Source: Planktothrix sp. FACHB-1365 (GTDB taxonomy: Bacteria; Cyanobacteriota; Cyanobacteriia; Cyanobacteriales; Microcoleaceae). From it: a DNA stretch of 64,000 nucleotides. The DNA lies in NCBI RefSeq assembly GCF_014697575.1, contig NZ_JACJSC010000004.1:186001-250000 (forward strand), read 5' to 3'. The notes under the pieces are model-generated. The model was given only the letters and a program-made list of their open reading frames with translations, was not told where the DNA came from and searched no databases. Shown piece after piece: positions 19,547 to 27,581 of the stretch. The position numbers and the translations under genes are program-made. The first letter of the stretch is position 1. Every line of letters begins with the position of its first letter.

Positions 19547-20143
19547 TCAAGATTTCCCCCCAATATATTTTAATTTCCATAAACAACCGGACATAAAATT
19601 AGTCAAAACATGGGCAATAATTGGAACTAATAAATTACCAGTTGCGATCGCACTATACCCCAACAGAAACCCCACAATGATTGCCCAAATTACATAGGGC
19701 CATTGTTGAGAACCGCTAAAATGGAGAACCCCAAAAGCAATACTTGAAACCACTAATGCTAAAGGCGTTAATCCCAAATCCGATAACATTACCCCTCGGA
19801 ATAATAATTCCTCACTGAGTCCGGGTAATAAACCTAACCAAATTAAATCCGGCCATAATAAAGGACTCAGGACTAATTTTAAATAAATATTCGCACTGCG
19901 ACTATAAGCCGGCCAGATACGATACAGGATAAAACTGGCAATTGTAATGATTAACCCGACACCTAAACCCCACCCTAAACTAATTGCAGAAAAAGTCACA
20001 GGTAAAAGGGTCACACGACTCAAATGTAACCAAGCTTTAGCGATCGCTAATAAGACAATAGCGGTTCCCCCCATCGCTACTAAAACTTGAGTTCGGGTTA
20101 AAGGTTCGAGTTCAAAATTGTTCGGTGTTTTTTGTTCTACCAC
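19547..20143 (-). CDS. CPBP-family intramembrane metalloprotease
   Basis: The CPBP (Rce1/Abi) family contains intramembrane glutamyl or metalloproteases. The 198-residue protein has about six hydrophobic helices. Its motif set is GLSEELLFRGVML (EExxxR, about 107-119), then FGVLHFSGSQ with a histidine, and the last helix has PIIAHVLTNF with a further histidine. The product could mature a prenylated or membrane peptide substrate, but no substrate is evident. Its start lies 13 bases from the stop of the DUF3326 gene on the same strand, so the two are probably an operon. Confidence 0.82.
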   Translation of the reverse strand: MVEQKTPNNFELEPLTRTQVLVAMGGTAIVLLAIAKAWLHLSRVTLLPVTFSAISLGWGLGVGLIITIASFILYRIWPAYSRSANIYLKLVLSPLLWPDLIWLGLLPGLSEELLFRGVMLSDLGLTPLALVVSSIAFGVLHFSGSQQWPYVIWAIIVGFLLGYSAIATGNLLVPIIAHVLTNFMSGCLWKLKYIGGKS

Positions 20144-20155
20144 GCTAGTTAAACA

Positions 20156-21289
20156 CTAATAATATTTAAGTTGCCTTAAGGATAATAAATTCGGACGCAA
20201 GGCATTCGGATCAACTCCAGCTTTATGCGCCACTAAAATTCCTAAAGCCTCTAAATAAGAGTTTACCTGTACGGCTTGAATTCCTAACCGTTCTGGGGTG
20301 ACTTGCATTCGGGTTTTATTTTCCCCAACGGTAATAATTTGAGGGGTAGAGACGCGCCATGGCGCGTCTCTTGGTGCGTTTCTTGGTGCGTTTCTTGGCG
20401 CGTCTCTTGGTGCATTTCTTGGCGCGTCTCTACGGCTCAAACTCAGGATAGCAGACCCTCCACAGGCTGTTGCGGGAACCACCACCGCATCCACTTGATC
20501 CGCCCAAATTGTCCCAGAAGTGGCAGAAGTTACGAACTGGGGGGCGCGACTTAACCCGACTAATACACAGGGGAGAAAGGTATATCCCAGTTCCTCCGCC
20601 GCCGAACGAGGGGATAATTCAGGATCGAGGGGAAGGGGAGAAAGGGCTGGAGCATGGGCACAGGGAATTTGAAAGGTGCGGACAATTAAATGGCTGATCA
20701 CTGCTTCTGCTCCCGCTAAGGGATCAACGCCCTGTCCATGACGATAAGCTTCTAAAACACTACTATTTTCGGCTTCGGGAAAACGGGCGACAACAGCAAT
20801 GGCCTCAGCTTTGGCTTCTGTAATTAACCGTTCTGCGGCTCGTAACAAACTGTCCGGGTTGCCAATCGTTCCCCAGGAAGCACCGGACTCGGAGGTTCTC
20901 AGTTCCACATTCAGAGGCGCATCGGTAATTACATAGTCTGTTAAGCTTAAGCCTAACGTTGCTCTAGCTGCGTCAGCCACTTGTAAATGTCTCAGCCGTA
21001 ATTCCGGTTCAATGGCTTGATCCAAAAGTAACCCAACTCGGTTCTGGTGAACCGTTTGGAGTCCCCACGTTCCCGCCGCAAACTGATCCAAAGCATATCC
21101 TTCCACATACAAACTATTGGGTATGGGCCAATAGAGTTGAGCACCATTGAGAACGTTGGGATGGGTAATTAAAGGATCTGCAACTTGAGCTATCGCCCTA
21201 GCAACGGGTAAACCATCCCCTGCATACCCTCCAATGGCCGCACCGATGCCTGTTGGGATGATTAAAATAACGGTATAAGGACGAGGCAT
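20156..21289 (-). CDS. DUF3326-family protein carrying an in-frame repeat insertion
   Basis: This is a conserved cyanobacterial/plant-type protein of unknown function (DUF3326), recognisable from the N-terminal IIPTGIGAAIGGYAGD and the QLYWPIPNSLYVEGYALD segment. The 377-residue reading frame is intact. Residues of about 286-315 are a low-complexity (R)DAPRNAPR stretch encoded by a G+C-rich palindrome and 12-bp repeats. A similar element is intergenic at 52.8 kb, so a dispersed repeat has apparently inserted without breaking the frame. Conserved sequence resumes afterwards (IITVGENKTRMQVTPERLG). The protein may tolerate the insert as a surface loop. It is probably co-transcribed with the CPBP gene downstream. 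Confidence 0.8.
   Translation of the reverse strand: MPRPYTVILIIPTGIGAAIGGYAGDGLPVARAIAQVADPLITHPNVLNGAQLYWPIPNSLYVEGYALDQFAAGTWGLQTVHQNRVGLLLDQAIEPELRLRHLQVADAARATLGLSLTDYVITDAPLNVELRTSESGASWGTIGNPDSLLRAAERLITEAKAEAIAVVARFPEAENSSVLEAYRHGQGVDPLAGAEAVISHLIVRTFQIPCAHAPALSPLPLDPELSPRSAAEELGYTFLPCVLVGLSRAPQFVTSATSGTIWADQVDAVVVPATACGGSAILSLSRRDAPRNAPRDAPRNAPRNAPRDAPWRVSTPQIITVGENKTRMQVTPERLGIQAVQVNSYLEALGILVAHKAGVDPNALRPNLLSLRQLKYY
20346..20433. repeat. Palindromic repeat with 12-bp units inside the DUF3326 gene
   Basis: A perfect palindrome (core GACGCGCCATGGCGCGTC) is followed by five 12-base units of the type TGCGTTTCTTGG / CGCGTCTCTTGG. The same palindrome begins the intergenic element at 52774-52856, where the units are 14 bases. 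Because 12 is a multiple of three, the copy in the gene stays in frame and is translated. Confidence 0.85.
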
Positions 21290-21389
21290 GATCAGATGTT
21301 GTAGGGTTTAGGATGTTGGGTATGTCGAAACCTATTTTAAGGGATTAACAATCGCTGTGTTACCAACAAACTTTATTTAGGGGGTTTGG

Positions 21390-21416
21390 TTGCAGAATGA
21401 AAAATTGTGTTATAAT
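21390..21416 (+). promoter_or_regulatory. Promoter of the SRP RNA gene
   Basis: A perfect -10 box TATAAT at 21411-21416 lies about 8 bases before the folded RNA. A TTGGTT/TTGCAG stretch at 21386-21395 is the likely, weaker -35 region. Confidence 0.6.
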
Positions 21417-21423
21417 AGTCAAT

Positions 21424-21520
21424 GACCTGGACTTATGCGATTGGAACGCCCAAACCTTGTCAGAACCGGAAGGTGGCAGCAATACGGGATGCTTCTGATA
21501 GGCGTAAACTCCGGGTCACT
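21424..21520 (+). ncRNA. ffs: Signal recognition particle RNA (4.5S / small cytoplasmic RNA)
   Basis: The roughly 97-base RNA folds as one long hairpin. GACCTGGA at the 5' end pairs with TCCGGGTC at the 3' end, and GGAACGCC pairs with the GGCGT...CC segment further in. The conserved Ffh-binding apical domain is clear: GTCAGAACCGGAAGGTGGCAGC, with the asymmetric loop and GGAAG tetraloop region, then AATACGGG. It assembles with Ffh to target membrane proteins co-translationally. A TATAAT box stands 8 bases upstream, and a run of seven T after the 3' end gives a terminator. Confidence 0.92.
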
Positions 21521-21526
21521 TTTTTT
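21505..21526 (+). terminator. T-run terminator after the SRP RNA
   Basis: The closing 3' arm of the RNA hairpin (CTCCGGGTCAC) is followed immediately by a run of T at 21520-21526, as in intrinsic terminators of small-RNA genes. Confidence 0.7.
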
Positions 21527-21583
21527 ACACGATTTTATGGAATCTGTAATTAGTAATATTTGTTTTAGAAAGCTGGAGTAGTT

Positions 21584-21943
21584 ATGCCGGGTTTCGGAGA
21601 TCTTTTCCAAAAAGCCGTTTACTTGGGGGTGGGTTTAGCCTCCTATGCTGGCGAAAAAGCCAGTAAAACCCTAGCAGAATTACGCACGGATGCCCAGAAA
21701 TTAGCCGATGAACTCGTGAAACGGGGCGAAATGACAACGGAAGAAGCCCGTCGTTTTGTGGAAGATACAATTCAGCAAGTTCAACAACCGCCAACTGAAC
21801 CGCCGCTTTCATCTCCTAAGCCTGAACCCCGTCGCATTGAAATTTTAGATGATGAGGAACCCACTCCCGTCGATGAAGGGGTGGAAAAGTTAAGAAAACA
21901 GGTGCAAGATTTACAGGACGAATTGCGACGCTTACAGCAATAG
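21584..21943 (+). CDS. Phasin-like small coiled-coil protein
   Basis: The 119-residue protein starts with a helix-forming segment (LFQKAVYLGVGLASYAGEKA), followed by a long amphipathic helix with DELVKRGEMTTEEARRFVED. This layout resembles phasin-family / PhaF-type proteins that coat granules or act as structural coiled coils. A Pro/Glu linker (about 65-95) and a C-terminal coiled coil (KLRKQVQDLQDELRRLQQ) complete it. Similar proteins are common in cyanobacteria without a proven role. No polyhydroxyalkanoate genes are nearby. It starts about 65 bases after the SRP RNA on the same strand. Confidence 0.7.
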   Translation: MPGFGDLFQKAVYLGVGLASYAGEKASKTLAELRTDAQKLADELVKRGEMTTEEARRFVEDTIQQVQQPPTEPPLSSPKPEPRRIEILDDEEPTPVDEGVEKLRKQVQDLQDELRRLQQ

Positions 21944-22079
21944 TCAAGGGATAATCAAGCTCACCCCTACATAAAAATCTTACTGAATGGTTAATTCATT
22001 CGCGCTATACTAGAAATATAGTATAGCTATTTTTTGCTATATTTTATAACTTTATTCAGACAACTGGTTAATCAGTCTC

Positions 22080-22508
22080 ATGGAAGAGTGGTCAAAAAGT
22101 ATTGTAGAAGCACTAGAAACAGTGGTTTCAGACATGGAGAAATTTTTTGCAGACGTGACTGAAGAAATTAACGAAATGTTTAACGAACTCACCAAGATCT
22201 CGGAAGAAATTACCGATGAGGTACAAAATAAAATTCTTCCTGAACTTGATGAATGTATGAATGAGATCTTTGAACCCATTCGCGATATTTATTTTGATCT
22301 GGATTCAGGTCTGGATTTAGGTTTACATCATGAGGGAGAACATTTTGATCCCTTTGTCACTTATGTTCAACCCACAGAAACAGAACAACCCGCCTGTCGA
22401 GGATGCAAACATTATCACGGACAAGTTTATGGGGGAAATTTATTAGTTTGTGGAATGCACCCAACGGGAGCCGAAGGTGAAACTTGTTCTGATTGGGAAG
22501 GCGAATAG
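22080..22508 (+). CDS. Conserved cyanobacterial protein with acidic coiled coil and Cys cluster
   Basis: The 142-residue acidic protein has a long N-terminal helix (about 1-70, many Glu and Asp). Its C-terminal part is a compact Cys/His motif, CRGCKHYHGQVYGG followed by LVCGMHPTGAEGETCSDW. The spacing (CxxC...C...C) suggests a bound metal or a small redox centre. I recognise it as a conserved cyanobacterial hypothetical, not as a named enzyme. It precedes the heptamer repeat array and the SF2 helicase gene on the same strand. The array makes a shared transcript possible, but nothing proves it. Confidence 0.7.
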   Translation: MEEWSKSIVEALETVVSDMEKFFADVTEEINEMFNELTKISEEITDEVQNKILPELDECMNEIFEPIRDIYFDLDSGLDLGLHHEGEHFDPFVTYVQPTETEQPACRGCKHYHGQVYGGNLLVCGMHPTGAEGETCSDWEGE

Positions 22509-22550
22509 GGAATTTAGTTAATAAATTAACCGTTAATTATTAACTCTTAC

Positions 22551-22646
22551 ACTGATAACTGATAACTGATAACTGATAACTGATAACTGATAACTGATAA
22601 CTGATAACTGATAACTGATAACTGATAACTGATGACTGATAACTGT
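22551..22646. repeat. Heptamer ACTGATA tandem array overlapping the start of the helicase gene
   Basis: About thirteen copies of ACTGATA run from 22551 to 22646. One base change (GATAACTG to GATGACTG) within the array creates the ATG at 22632 used by the following open frame. The array replaces the region where a ribosome-binding site should be. Replication slippage could change its length. Confidence 0.9.
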
Positions 22647-24002
22647 ATTCCTCAAATTCCACCTTCATTGCATCTACGAGCCTATCAACAGCAAGCGGTC
22701 AATAATTGGTTTGCTAACCGGGGACGGGGAACCTTAAAAATGGCAACGGGAAGCGGTAAAACCATTACAGCTTTAGCGATCGCCACAGAATTATATCAGA
22801 AAATTGGTTTACAAGCATTAATTATTGTTTGTCCTTATCGCCATTTAGTCACGCAATGGGCAAAAGAGGCGGAAAAATTTAATTTGAATCCAATTTTAGC
22901 TTTTGAAAGTGTCAGGTATTGGCAAAAAAAATTATCTACTGAATTATATCAATTAAGAGCCGGACATCAAGCGTTTTTAACGGTTATTACAACTAATTCT
23001 ACCTTGATTTCCGAAGGATTTCAATCTCAACTACGTTATTTTCCTGAAAAAACATTAATGGTGGGAGATGAAGCCCATAATTTAGGAAGTCCTCGGTTAG
23101 AGGAAAGTTTACCTCGAAATATTGGCTTAAGATTAGCCCTTTCAGCTACTCCTGAACGACATTTTGATGACAATGGAACAGAGGCAATTCTTAACTATTT
23201 TGGCCCTGTTTTACAACCGGAATTAACCTTAGCAGAAGCCATTCGTCAAGGCGCATTAGTTCGCTATTTATATTATCCAATTTTAGTCGAATTAACAGAA
23301 GCAGAAAGTCGAGCTTATCATCGGTTAACGACTCGCATCGGTTGGGCGTTAATGGAGGACGAGAAAAACTGGGAAAATAATGAAACCGTTACAGCTTTAT
23401 TAATTCAAAGATCTCGATTAATTGCATCAGCAACCAATAAATTAGATGCGTTACGCCAGTTAATGAAAACACGATTAAATACAACTCATACTTTATTTTA
23501 TTGTGGAGATGGAAGTATAGAAACCTTAGAGGATTATTCCCCACGACAATTAGAAGCCACTGTGGAATTATTAGGGTCAGAATTGGGTTATCGGGTGAAT
23601 ACTTATACCGCAGAAACCCCTTTAAGTGAACGGGAAAAATTACGTCAACAATTTGAACAAGGAGAATTACAAGGATTAGTAGCAATTCGGTGTTTAGATG
23701 AAGGCGTTGATATTCCCGCCATTCAAAATGCTGTGATTTTAGCGAGTAGTTGTAATCCTCGACAATTTATTCAACGACGGGGAAGAATTTTAAGACCCCA
23801 TCCGGGGAAAGAACGAGCCACGTTATTTGATATGATTGTTTTACCCCCAGATTTAGATCGAAATACCTTAGAAGTTGAACGCAATTTATTAAGAAAAGAG
23901 TTAAAACGGTTTTTAGAATTTGCCAATTTAGCCGATAATGCAGGAGAGGCGAGATTAAAATTACTTCAGTTACAAAAGCGATATGGGTTATTAGATTTAT
24001 AG
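22632..24002 (+). CDS. SF2 DEAD/DEAH helicase, phosphorothioation-dependent restriction type
   Basis: This is a superfamily 2 helicase/translocase that resembles proteins found with dnd clusters and annotated as the restriction enzyme of DNA phosphorothioation systems. Motifs of the 456-residue protein: Q-like RAYQQQAVNNW, Walker A MATGSGKTITAL (37-48), DEAH-box VGDEAHNLG, motif III LALSATPERH and motif VI FIQRRGRILRPHPGK. No separate nuclease domain is visible, so cleavage may need a partner. Its ATG lies inside the ACTGATA array with no visible ribosome-binding site, and the next Met is residue 37, so expression is uncertain. The dnd modification genes are 11-18 kb upstream. Confidence 0.78.
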   Translation: MTDNCIPQIPPSLHLRAYQQQAVNNWFANRGRGTLKMATGSGKTITALAIATELYQKIGLQALIIVCPYRHLVTQWAKEAEKFNLNPILAFESVRYWQKKLSTELYQLRAGHQAFLTVITTNSTLISEGFQSQLRYFPEKTLMVGDEAHNLGSPRLEESLPRNIGLRLALSATPERHFDDNGTEAILNYFGPVLQPELTLAEAIRQGALVRYLYYPILVELTEAESRAYHRLTTRIGWALMEDEKNWENNETVTALLIQRSRLIASATNKLDALRQLMKTRLNTTHTLFYCGDGSIETLEDYSPRQLEATVELLGSELGYRVNTYTAETPLSEREKLRQQFEQGELQGLVAIRCLDEGVDIPAIQNAVILASSCNPRQFIQRRGRILRPHPGKERATLFDMIVLPPDLDRNTLEVERNLLRKELKRFLEFANLADNAGEARLKLLQLQKRYGLLDL

Positions 24003-24015
24003 CAACCCCTGGCTT

Positions 24016-24537
24016 TCATCCTAACTTAAGTGAAATAATGACATCACTAACTTTTACCATCAGTATCATCGGATCGATCTCTGAGGCAGCAAACCCATAC
24101 TTCTGATAAAAGAGCTTTGCCTCTTCCGAGATAGCATGGACAAGAATTGCTCGTATTCCCGCAATTTCAGCCGCTTGTAGCGTGCGAAGAATCGCATCTC
24201 GTAGCATAGCACGCCCGATACCTTGGTTTTGCCACTGGCGATCAACGGCCAATCTTCCGATCACCATAACCGGAATTGGATCGGGCATATTACGCCGAAC
24301 TCGTCCTGTAGCAATAGTTTGAGCTACTGCGCCGTTGGCAAGACAGTAGTATGCAACGACGACTGCACCCACAGAAAGAACATAAGTGCGGGAAGCCCCT
24401 TCTAACTCATTTTTCCAAGCACGACGCTTGAGCCAGTCATCTAACTGACTGTTACCCGAATCAAAGTTATCAATTTGATGTGACGGATTTAGTTTTTCAG
24501 GAGGGCTGAGTTTGTCTCGATCTCGATCTAATCCCAC
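24016..24537 (-). CDS. GNAT-family acetyltransferase toxin (TacT-like)
   Basis: The 173-residue protein has the GNAT acetyl-CoA loop (RLAVDRQWQNQGIGRAML, with the Q-x-x-G-x-G core) and the late Tyr of the fold (LFYQKYGFAAS). It overlaps by 10 bases a gene for a DUF1778 protein on the same strand. That pairing is diagnostic of TacAT/AtaRT-type toxin-antitoxins, in which the toxin acetylates aminoacyl-tRNA and blocks translation. The N-terminal ten residues are probably not conserved. The pair lies on the opposite strand between the phosphorothioation-type helicase and the SMC-like ATPase, which suggests later insertion. Confidence 0.88.
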   Translation of the reverse strand: MGLDRDRDKLSPPEKLNPSHQIDNFDSGNSQLDDWLKRRAWKNELEGASRTYVLSVGAVVVAYYCLANGAVAQTIATGRVRRNMPDPIPVMVIGRLAVDRQWQNQGIGRAMLRDAILRTLQAAEIAGIRAILVHAISEEAKLFYQKYGFAASEIDPMILMVKVSDVIISLKLG

Positions 24538-24824
24538 GGCGATTTAGTGGTTAACAATGCTTTTAATTTCTCATTTTGCAGAGGTGGTGCATCTAACAGA
24601 TCCACGAATTTCTGAAATTTACCCTCATCTAACTCAAAAAAACAGCGACTTAAAATCACATCTTGGGCTTTTTGGTAAGCTGTTTGAAGCATGAACTCTG
24701 ATCGGCTTTTGCCTTGTATTTTAGCAGCTTGATCGATAAAATCCCGTTGACTCTGCTTGGCTCGGATATTGATCGTTACCTCGCGGGTTGGGCTGACTGA
24801 CTCTTGAGATTCTGACTCACACAT
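24528..24824 (-). CDS. DUF1778 antitoxin (TacA-like)
   Basis: The 98-residue protein has the ribbon-helix-helix DUF1778 layout. The DNA-binding strand and helices are at about 14-50 (VTINIRAKQSQRDFIDQAAK, then GKSRSEFMLQTAYQKAQDV). The C-terminal toxin-wrapping segment is FFELDEGKFQKFVDLLDAPP. It is upstream of and overlaps its toxin gene, as usual for autoregulated pairs. It should neutralise the GNAT toxin and repress its own promoter, which would lie just above 24824 in an A+T-rich stretch. Confidence 0.88.
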   Translation of the reverse strand: MCESESQESVSPTREVTINIRAKQSQRDFIDQAAKIQGKSRSEFMLQTAYQKAQDVILSRCFFELDEGKFQKFVDLLDAPPLQNEKLKALLTTKSPWD

Positions 24825-25081
24825 AACCGATACCTCTGTGAGAGTTAAACTAAATTGCCGATTGCTTGATTCCAGATTAACAGCTTTGTATATACATTGT
24901 CAATACATTTTCAACCTCTAATAGTCATTAGGTGACAAGCTCGATATTTTATCTTAACAACAAGCAAAGATAAATTTTTGTTAAGACTAATCAACTCTTG
25001 TCGTTTAAAACTCAGCTTTGTCGCGCTCTTTTGTCGATTTCAGATTAAAATGATCACAATTGCCATTTTACGCCCCTTAAA

Positions 25082-25321
25082 ATGTTTAAATATTCTGAAA
25101 GTATTATTACCACTATTGCTAATGTTTTCTCTGAAAAAAAGTCTACCTACGGGGATAACATTAATCCTAAAGAAGCTCAAGATCCAATTACCGATGCTTC
25201 CCCGGAAGTTCGAGAAATTATTGAACGGGTTTTACAAGCCGAACGAGATAAATTATATATGAAAAATCCCCGTAATATTAATGATGATATTCTCAAAATT
25301 ATTAAGGATGTGGTGCAATGA
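25082..25321 (+). CDS. Small protein of a DNA-modification-associated ATPase operon
   Basis: The 79-residue, mainly helical, charged protein overlaps the following ATPase gene by four bases (ATGA), so the two are translationally coupled. Conserved-looking elements are SPEVREIIERVLQAERDKLYM and the C-terminal NDDILKIIKDVV. Short proteins in this position are known beside Dnd-type SMC ATPases and are called DNA-modification-system-associated small proteins; I make that match from context and size, not from a search. A 9-bp inverted repeat (TCTTAACAA / TTGTTAAGA, 24952-24960 and 24978-24986) lies about 100 bases upstream. Function unknown. Confidence 0.65.
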   Translation: MFKYSESIITTIANVFSEKKSTYGDNINPKEAQDPITDASPEVREIIERVLQAERDKLYMKNPRNINDDILKIIKDVVQ

Positions 25322-27384
25322 GATTAATTTCAATTCAACTCTGTAATTTTCGGCAATTTTATGGGAAAACCCCAGAAATTATTTTGGGTTATGGGGAGAG
25401 AAATACAACGGTTATTCATGGTAATAATGGAGCCGGAAAAACCACATTAATGAATGCGTTTACTTGGGTTTTGTATGAAAAGTTTAGTGCAGCCTTTGCC
25501 ATTTCTGAACATTTAGTCAATAAACGAGCATTAAATGAATCTGAACCCGGAAAAGGGGTAGGATGTTGGGTAGAATTAATCTTTGAACATGATCATAAAC
25601 GATATTTAGTCAAACGGATTTGTCGAGCGTATAAAAATGGTAGTGAGATTGAACAAACAGCCAGTCAATTATATATGCAAGTGGCGGGAGATGATGGACG
25701 CTGGGGAATGCCGCCTCACCCTCCAGAGGAAATTATTAATCGAATTTTACCCTTAAGTTTACATCAATATTTCTTTTTTGATGGAGAGCGAATTGAGCAG
25801 ATTGTTAGAGATGAACGTAAAGTAGAAATTGCGGATGCAACAAAAGAGTTATTAGGAGTTGAAGTCTTAAATCGAGCTATTAAACATTTAGGGGAAGCTA
25901 AAAAATCCTTAGAAACCGATTTAGGAATGATTGGAAATCCTGAAACTAAAAAATATTTACACGAAAAGAAAAAAGCGGAACAGGAAATTGAACGTTTGTT
26001 GCAAAGACAAACTGAAATCACCCAAGAGTTAGACCACCAAAAGCAGGTAAAATCAACCTTAAGTGAGAGATTAATGGAGTTAAGTGGTGCGGCTGAATTA
26101 CAACAATTACGGAATGAATTAGACCTAAAAAAACAATTACTCCGAGAACAACTGCATCAAGGTCACGTCGCTATTAATCGAGGAATTTCAACCAAAGGCT
26201 ATACGGTTTTAATTCCTGAATTAACAGCAGAATTTAGAACAATATTTTCTGAAATGCGAGAACGGGGGGAGTTGAATACCGGAATTACCAAACAGTTTTT
26301 GCAGGGTTTATTAGCGGAAAAAAAATGTATTTGTGGGGCTGAATTAATCCCTGGAAATACGGGATGTGGACAAGTTGAACATTGGTTAAATCAAGCGGGA
26401 ACGGCTGATATTGATGAAACAGCAATTCGGTTAAGTAGCCAAGTCGATGAATTAGATAAACAAGCGACTGAATTTTGGGACGAAATTAATCGCCAACAAC
26501 TGAATATTCAAACTTATCGAGAAGAATTACAACGGATTGAAAATGAACTCGATAGCATTACCAATAAACTGAGAAAGTTTCCTGATGAGAATATTCAAGA
26601 GTTACAAAAACGGTTAGATGAAATTGAACTCAAAATTAGTGAGTTAAATCGAGAAACAGGTTCAAATCAGCAACAAATTGAGAATTTTAAAGCAACGGTT
26701 GAGAGTTTATCTCGACAAATTGATAAACAACAAATGAATGAAATTAAACAAGTATTAATGCAGCGAAGAATTGCAGCAACTCAAGATGCAATCTTACGTT
26801 TAACTGAAGTTAAAGACCGTTTAGACCAACAATTTCGCTGTCAGTTAGAAAAGCGAGTGCAAAAATTATTTAGTCAAATTTCTTTTACGCCTTATTTACC
26901 CAAATTAACGGAAAAATATGAATTAAAATTAGTGGAGACTACCGCCGGAGAGGAAGCAGAAGTCGCGGCTTCAACGGGGGAAAATCAGATTTTAAGTTTA
27001 TCGTTTATTGGGGGAATTATTGATGGGGTGAGAGAATGGAGCCAAAAAAATACCTTAATGGGCCCTGATAGTAGTACCTTTCCCATTGTTATGGACTCAC
27101 CTTTTGGCAGTTTAGATGAAATTTATCGCCGACAAATTGCCAATATTATTCCACAATTAGCGAATCAATTAATTGTTTTAGTCACAAAAACTCAATGGCG
27201 GGGAGAAGTCGCAGAAGAAATGGAAAAACGCATCGGACGGGAATATATTCTATCCTACAATTCTCCTAAACCTGATTGTGAGGAAGATTGGATAGAATTA
27301 GGAGGACAGCGTTATCCTTTAGTGCATCAAAGTTCCAATGAGTTTGAATATACGGAAATTTTAGAAGTGGAATATGATTTTTAA
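25318..27384 (+). CDS. DndD-like SMC/Rad50-type ATPase
   Basis: The 688-residue ATPase has an N-terminal P-loop IHGNNGAGKTTLMNAF (33-48), typical of DndD and Rad50. Coiled coils (about 180-290 and 385-520) are separated by a zinc-hook-like CICGAEL...GCG (about 335-350). The C-terminal signature is STGENQILSLSFIGG, with Walker B/D-loop IVMDSPFGSLDE. The family links it to phosphorothioation and related DNA-modification defence, where such ATPases can be sensors or parts of the restriction arm. It is clearly a paralogue of DndD at 4.7-6.7 kb rather than a copy: alignment by eye is confined to motifs. It forms an operon with the 79-residue gene. Confidence 0.85.
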   Translation: MRLISIQLCNFRQFYGKTPEIILGYGERNTTVIHGNNGAGKTTLMNAFTWVLYEKFSAAFAISEHLVNKRALNESEPGKGVGCWVELIFEHDHKRYLVKRICRAYKNGSEIEQTASQLYMQVAGDDGRWGMPPHPPEEIINRILPLSLHQYFFFDGERIEQIVRDERKVEIADATKELLGVEVLNRAIKHLGEAKKSLETDLGMIGNPETKKYLHEKKKAEQEIERLLQRQTEITQELDHQKQVKSTLSERLMELSGAAELQQLRNELDLKKQLLREQLHQGHVAINRGISTKGYTVLIPELTAEFRTIFSEMRERGELNTGITKQFLQGLLAEKKCICGAELIPGNTGCGQVEHWLNQAGTADIDETAIRLSSQVDELDKQATEFWDEINRQQLNIQTYREELQRIENELDSITNKLRKFPDENIQELQKRLDEIELKISELNRETGSNQQQIENFKATVESLSRQIDKQQMNEIKQVLMQRRIAATQDAILRLTEVKDRLDQQFRCQLEKRVQKLFSQISFTPYLPKLTEKYELKLVETTAGEEAEVAASTGENQILSLSFIGGIIDGVREWSQKNTLMGPDSSTFPIVMDSPFGSLDEIYRRQIANIIPQLANQLIVLVTKTQWRGEVAEEMEKRIGREYILSYNSPKPDCEEDWIELGGQRYPLVHQSSNEFEYTEILEVEYDF

Positions 27385-27460
27385 AGGAAGAAAAAATACT
27401 CAACAGGAGTTAGGAATATGGTAAGGGGATTATATTACACCACTGGTATTAATCCCTTAG

Positions 27461-27575
27461 TTCCTACTATTCCCTATTCCCTATTCCCTGTTCCCTATTC
27501 CCTGTTCCCTATTCCCCATTCGTAATTCGTAATTCGTAATTCATAATTCGTAATTCCCTATTCCCTGTTCCCTAC
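27461..27575. repeat. TTCCCTATTCCCTG / TAATTCG simple-repeat tract
   Basis: Alternating TTCCCTA and TTCCCTG units surround a run of CGTAATT units. Related TTCCCTGTTCCC tracts occur at about 1638-1672, 48365-48475, 51799-51825 and 57850-57870. They look like dispersed low-complexity spacers typical of this type of genome; no function is evident. Confidence 0.8.
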
Positions 27576-27581
27576 TAGGAA

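Noticed and set aside
20303-20697. Plus-strand frames across the DUF3326 repeat
   Set aside because: They are antisense to a conserved gene and rich in WRVSWCVS-type repeats produced by the palindromic element.
22551-22646. Possible CRISPR array (regular repeats)
   Set aside because: The units are contiguous 7-mers without spacers, so it is a simple tandem repeat; no cas genes are near.
24978-25262. 94-codon frame before the SMC ATPase
   Set aside because: It overlaps the 79-residue gene in another frame, and only the latter is coupled (ATGA) to the ATPase gene.
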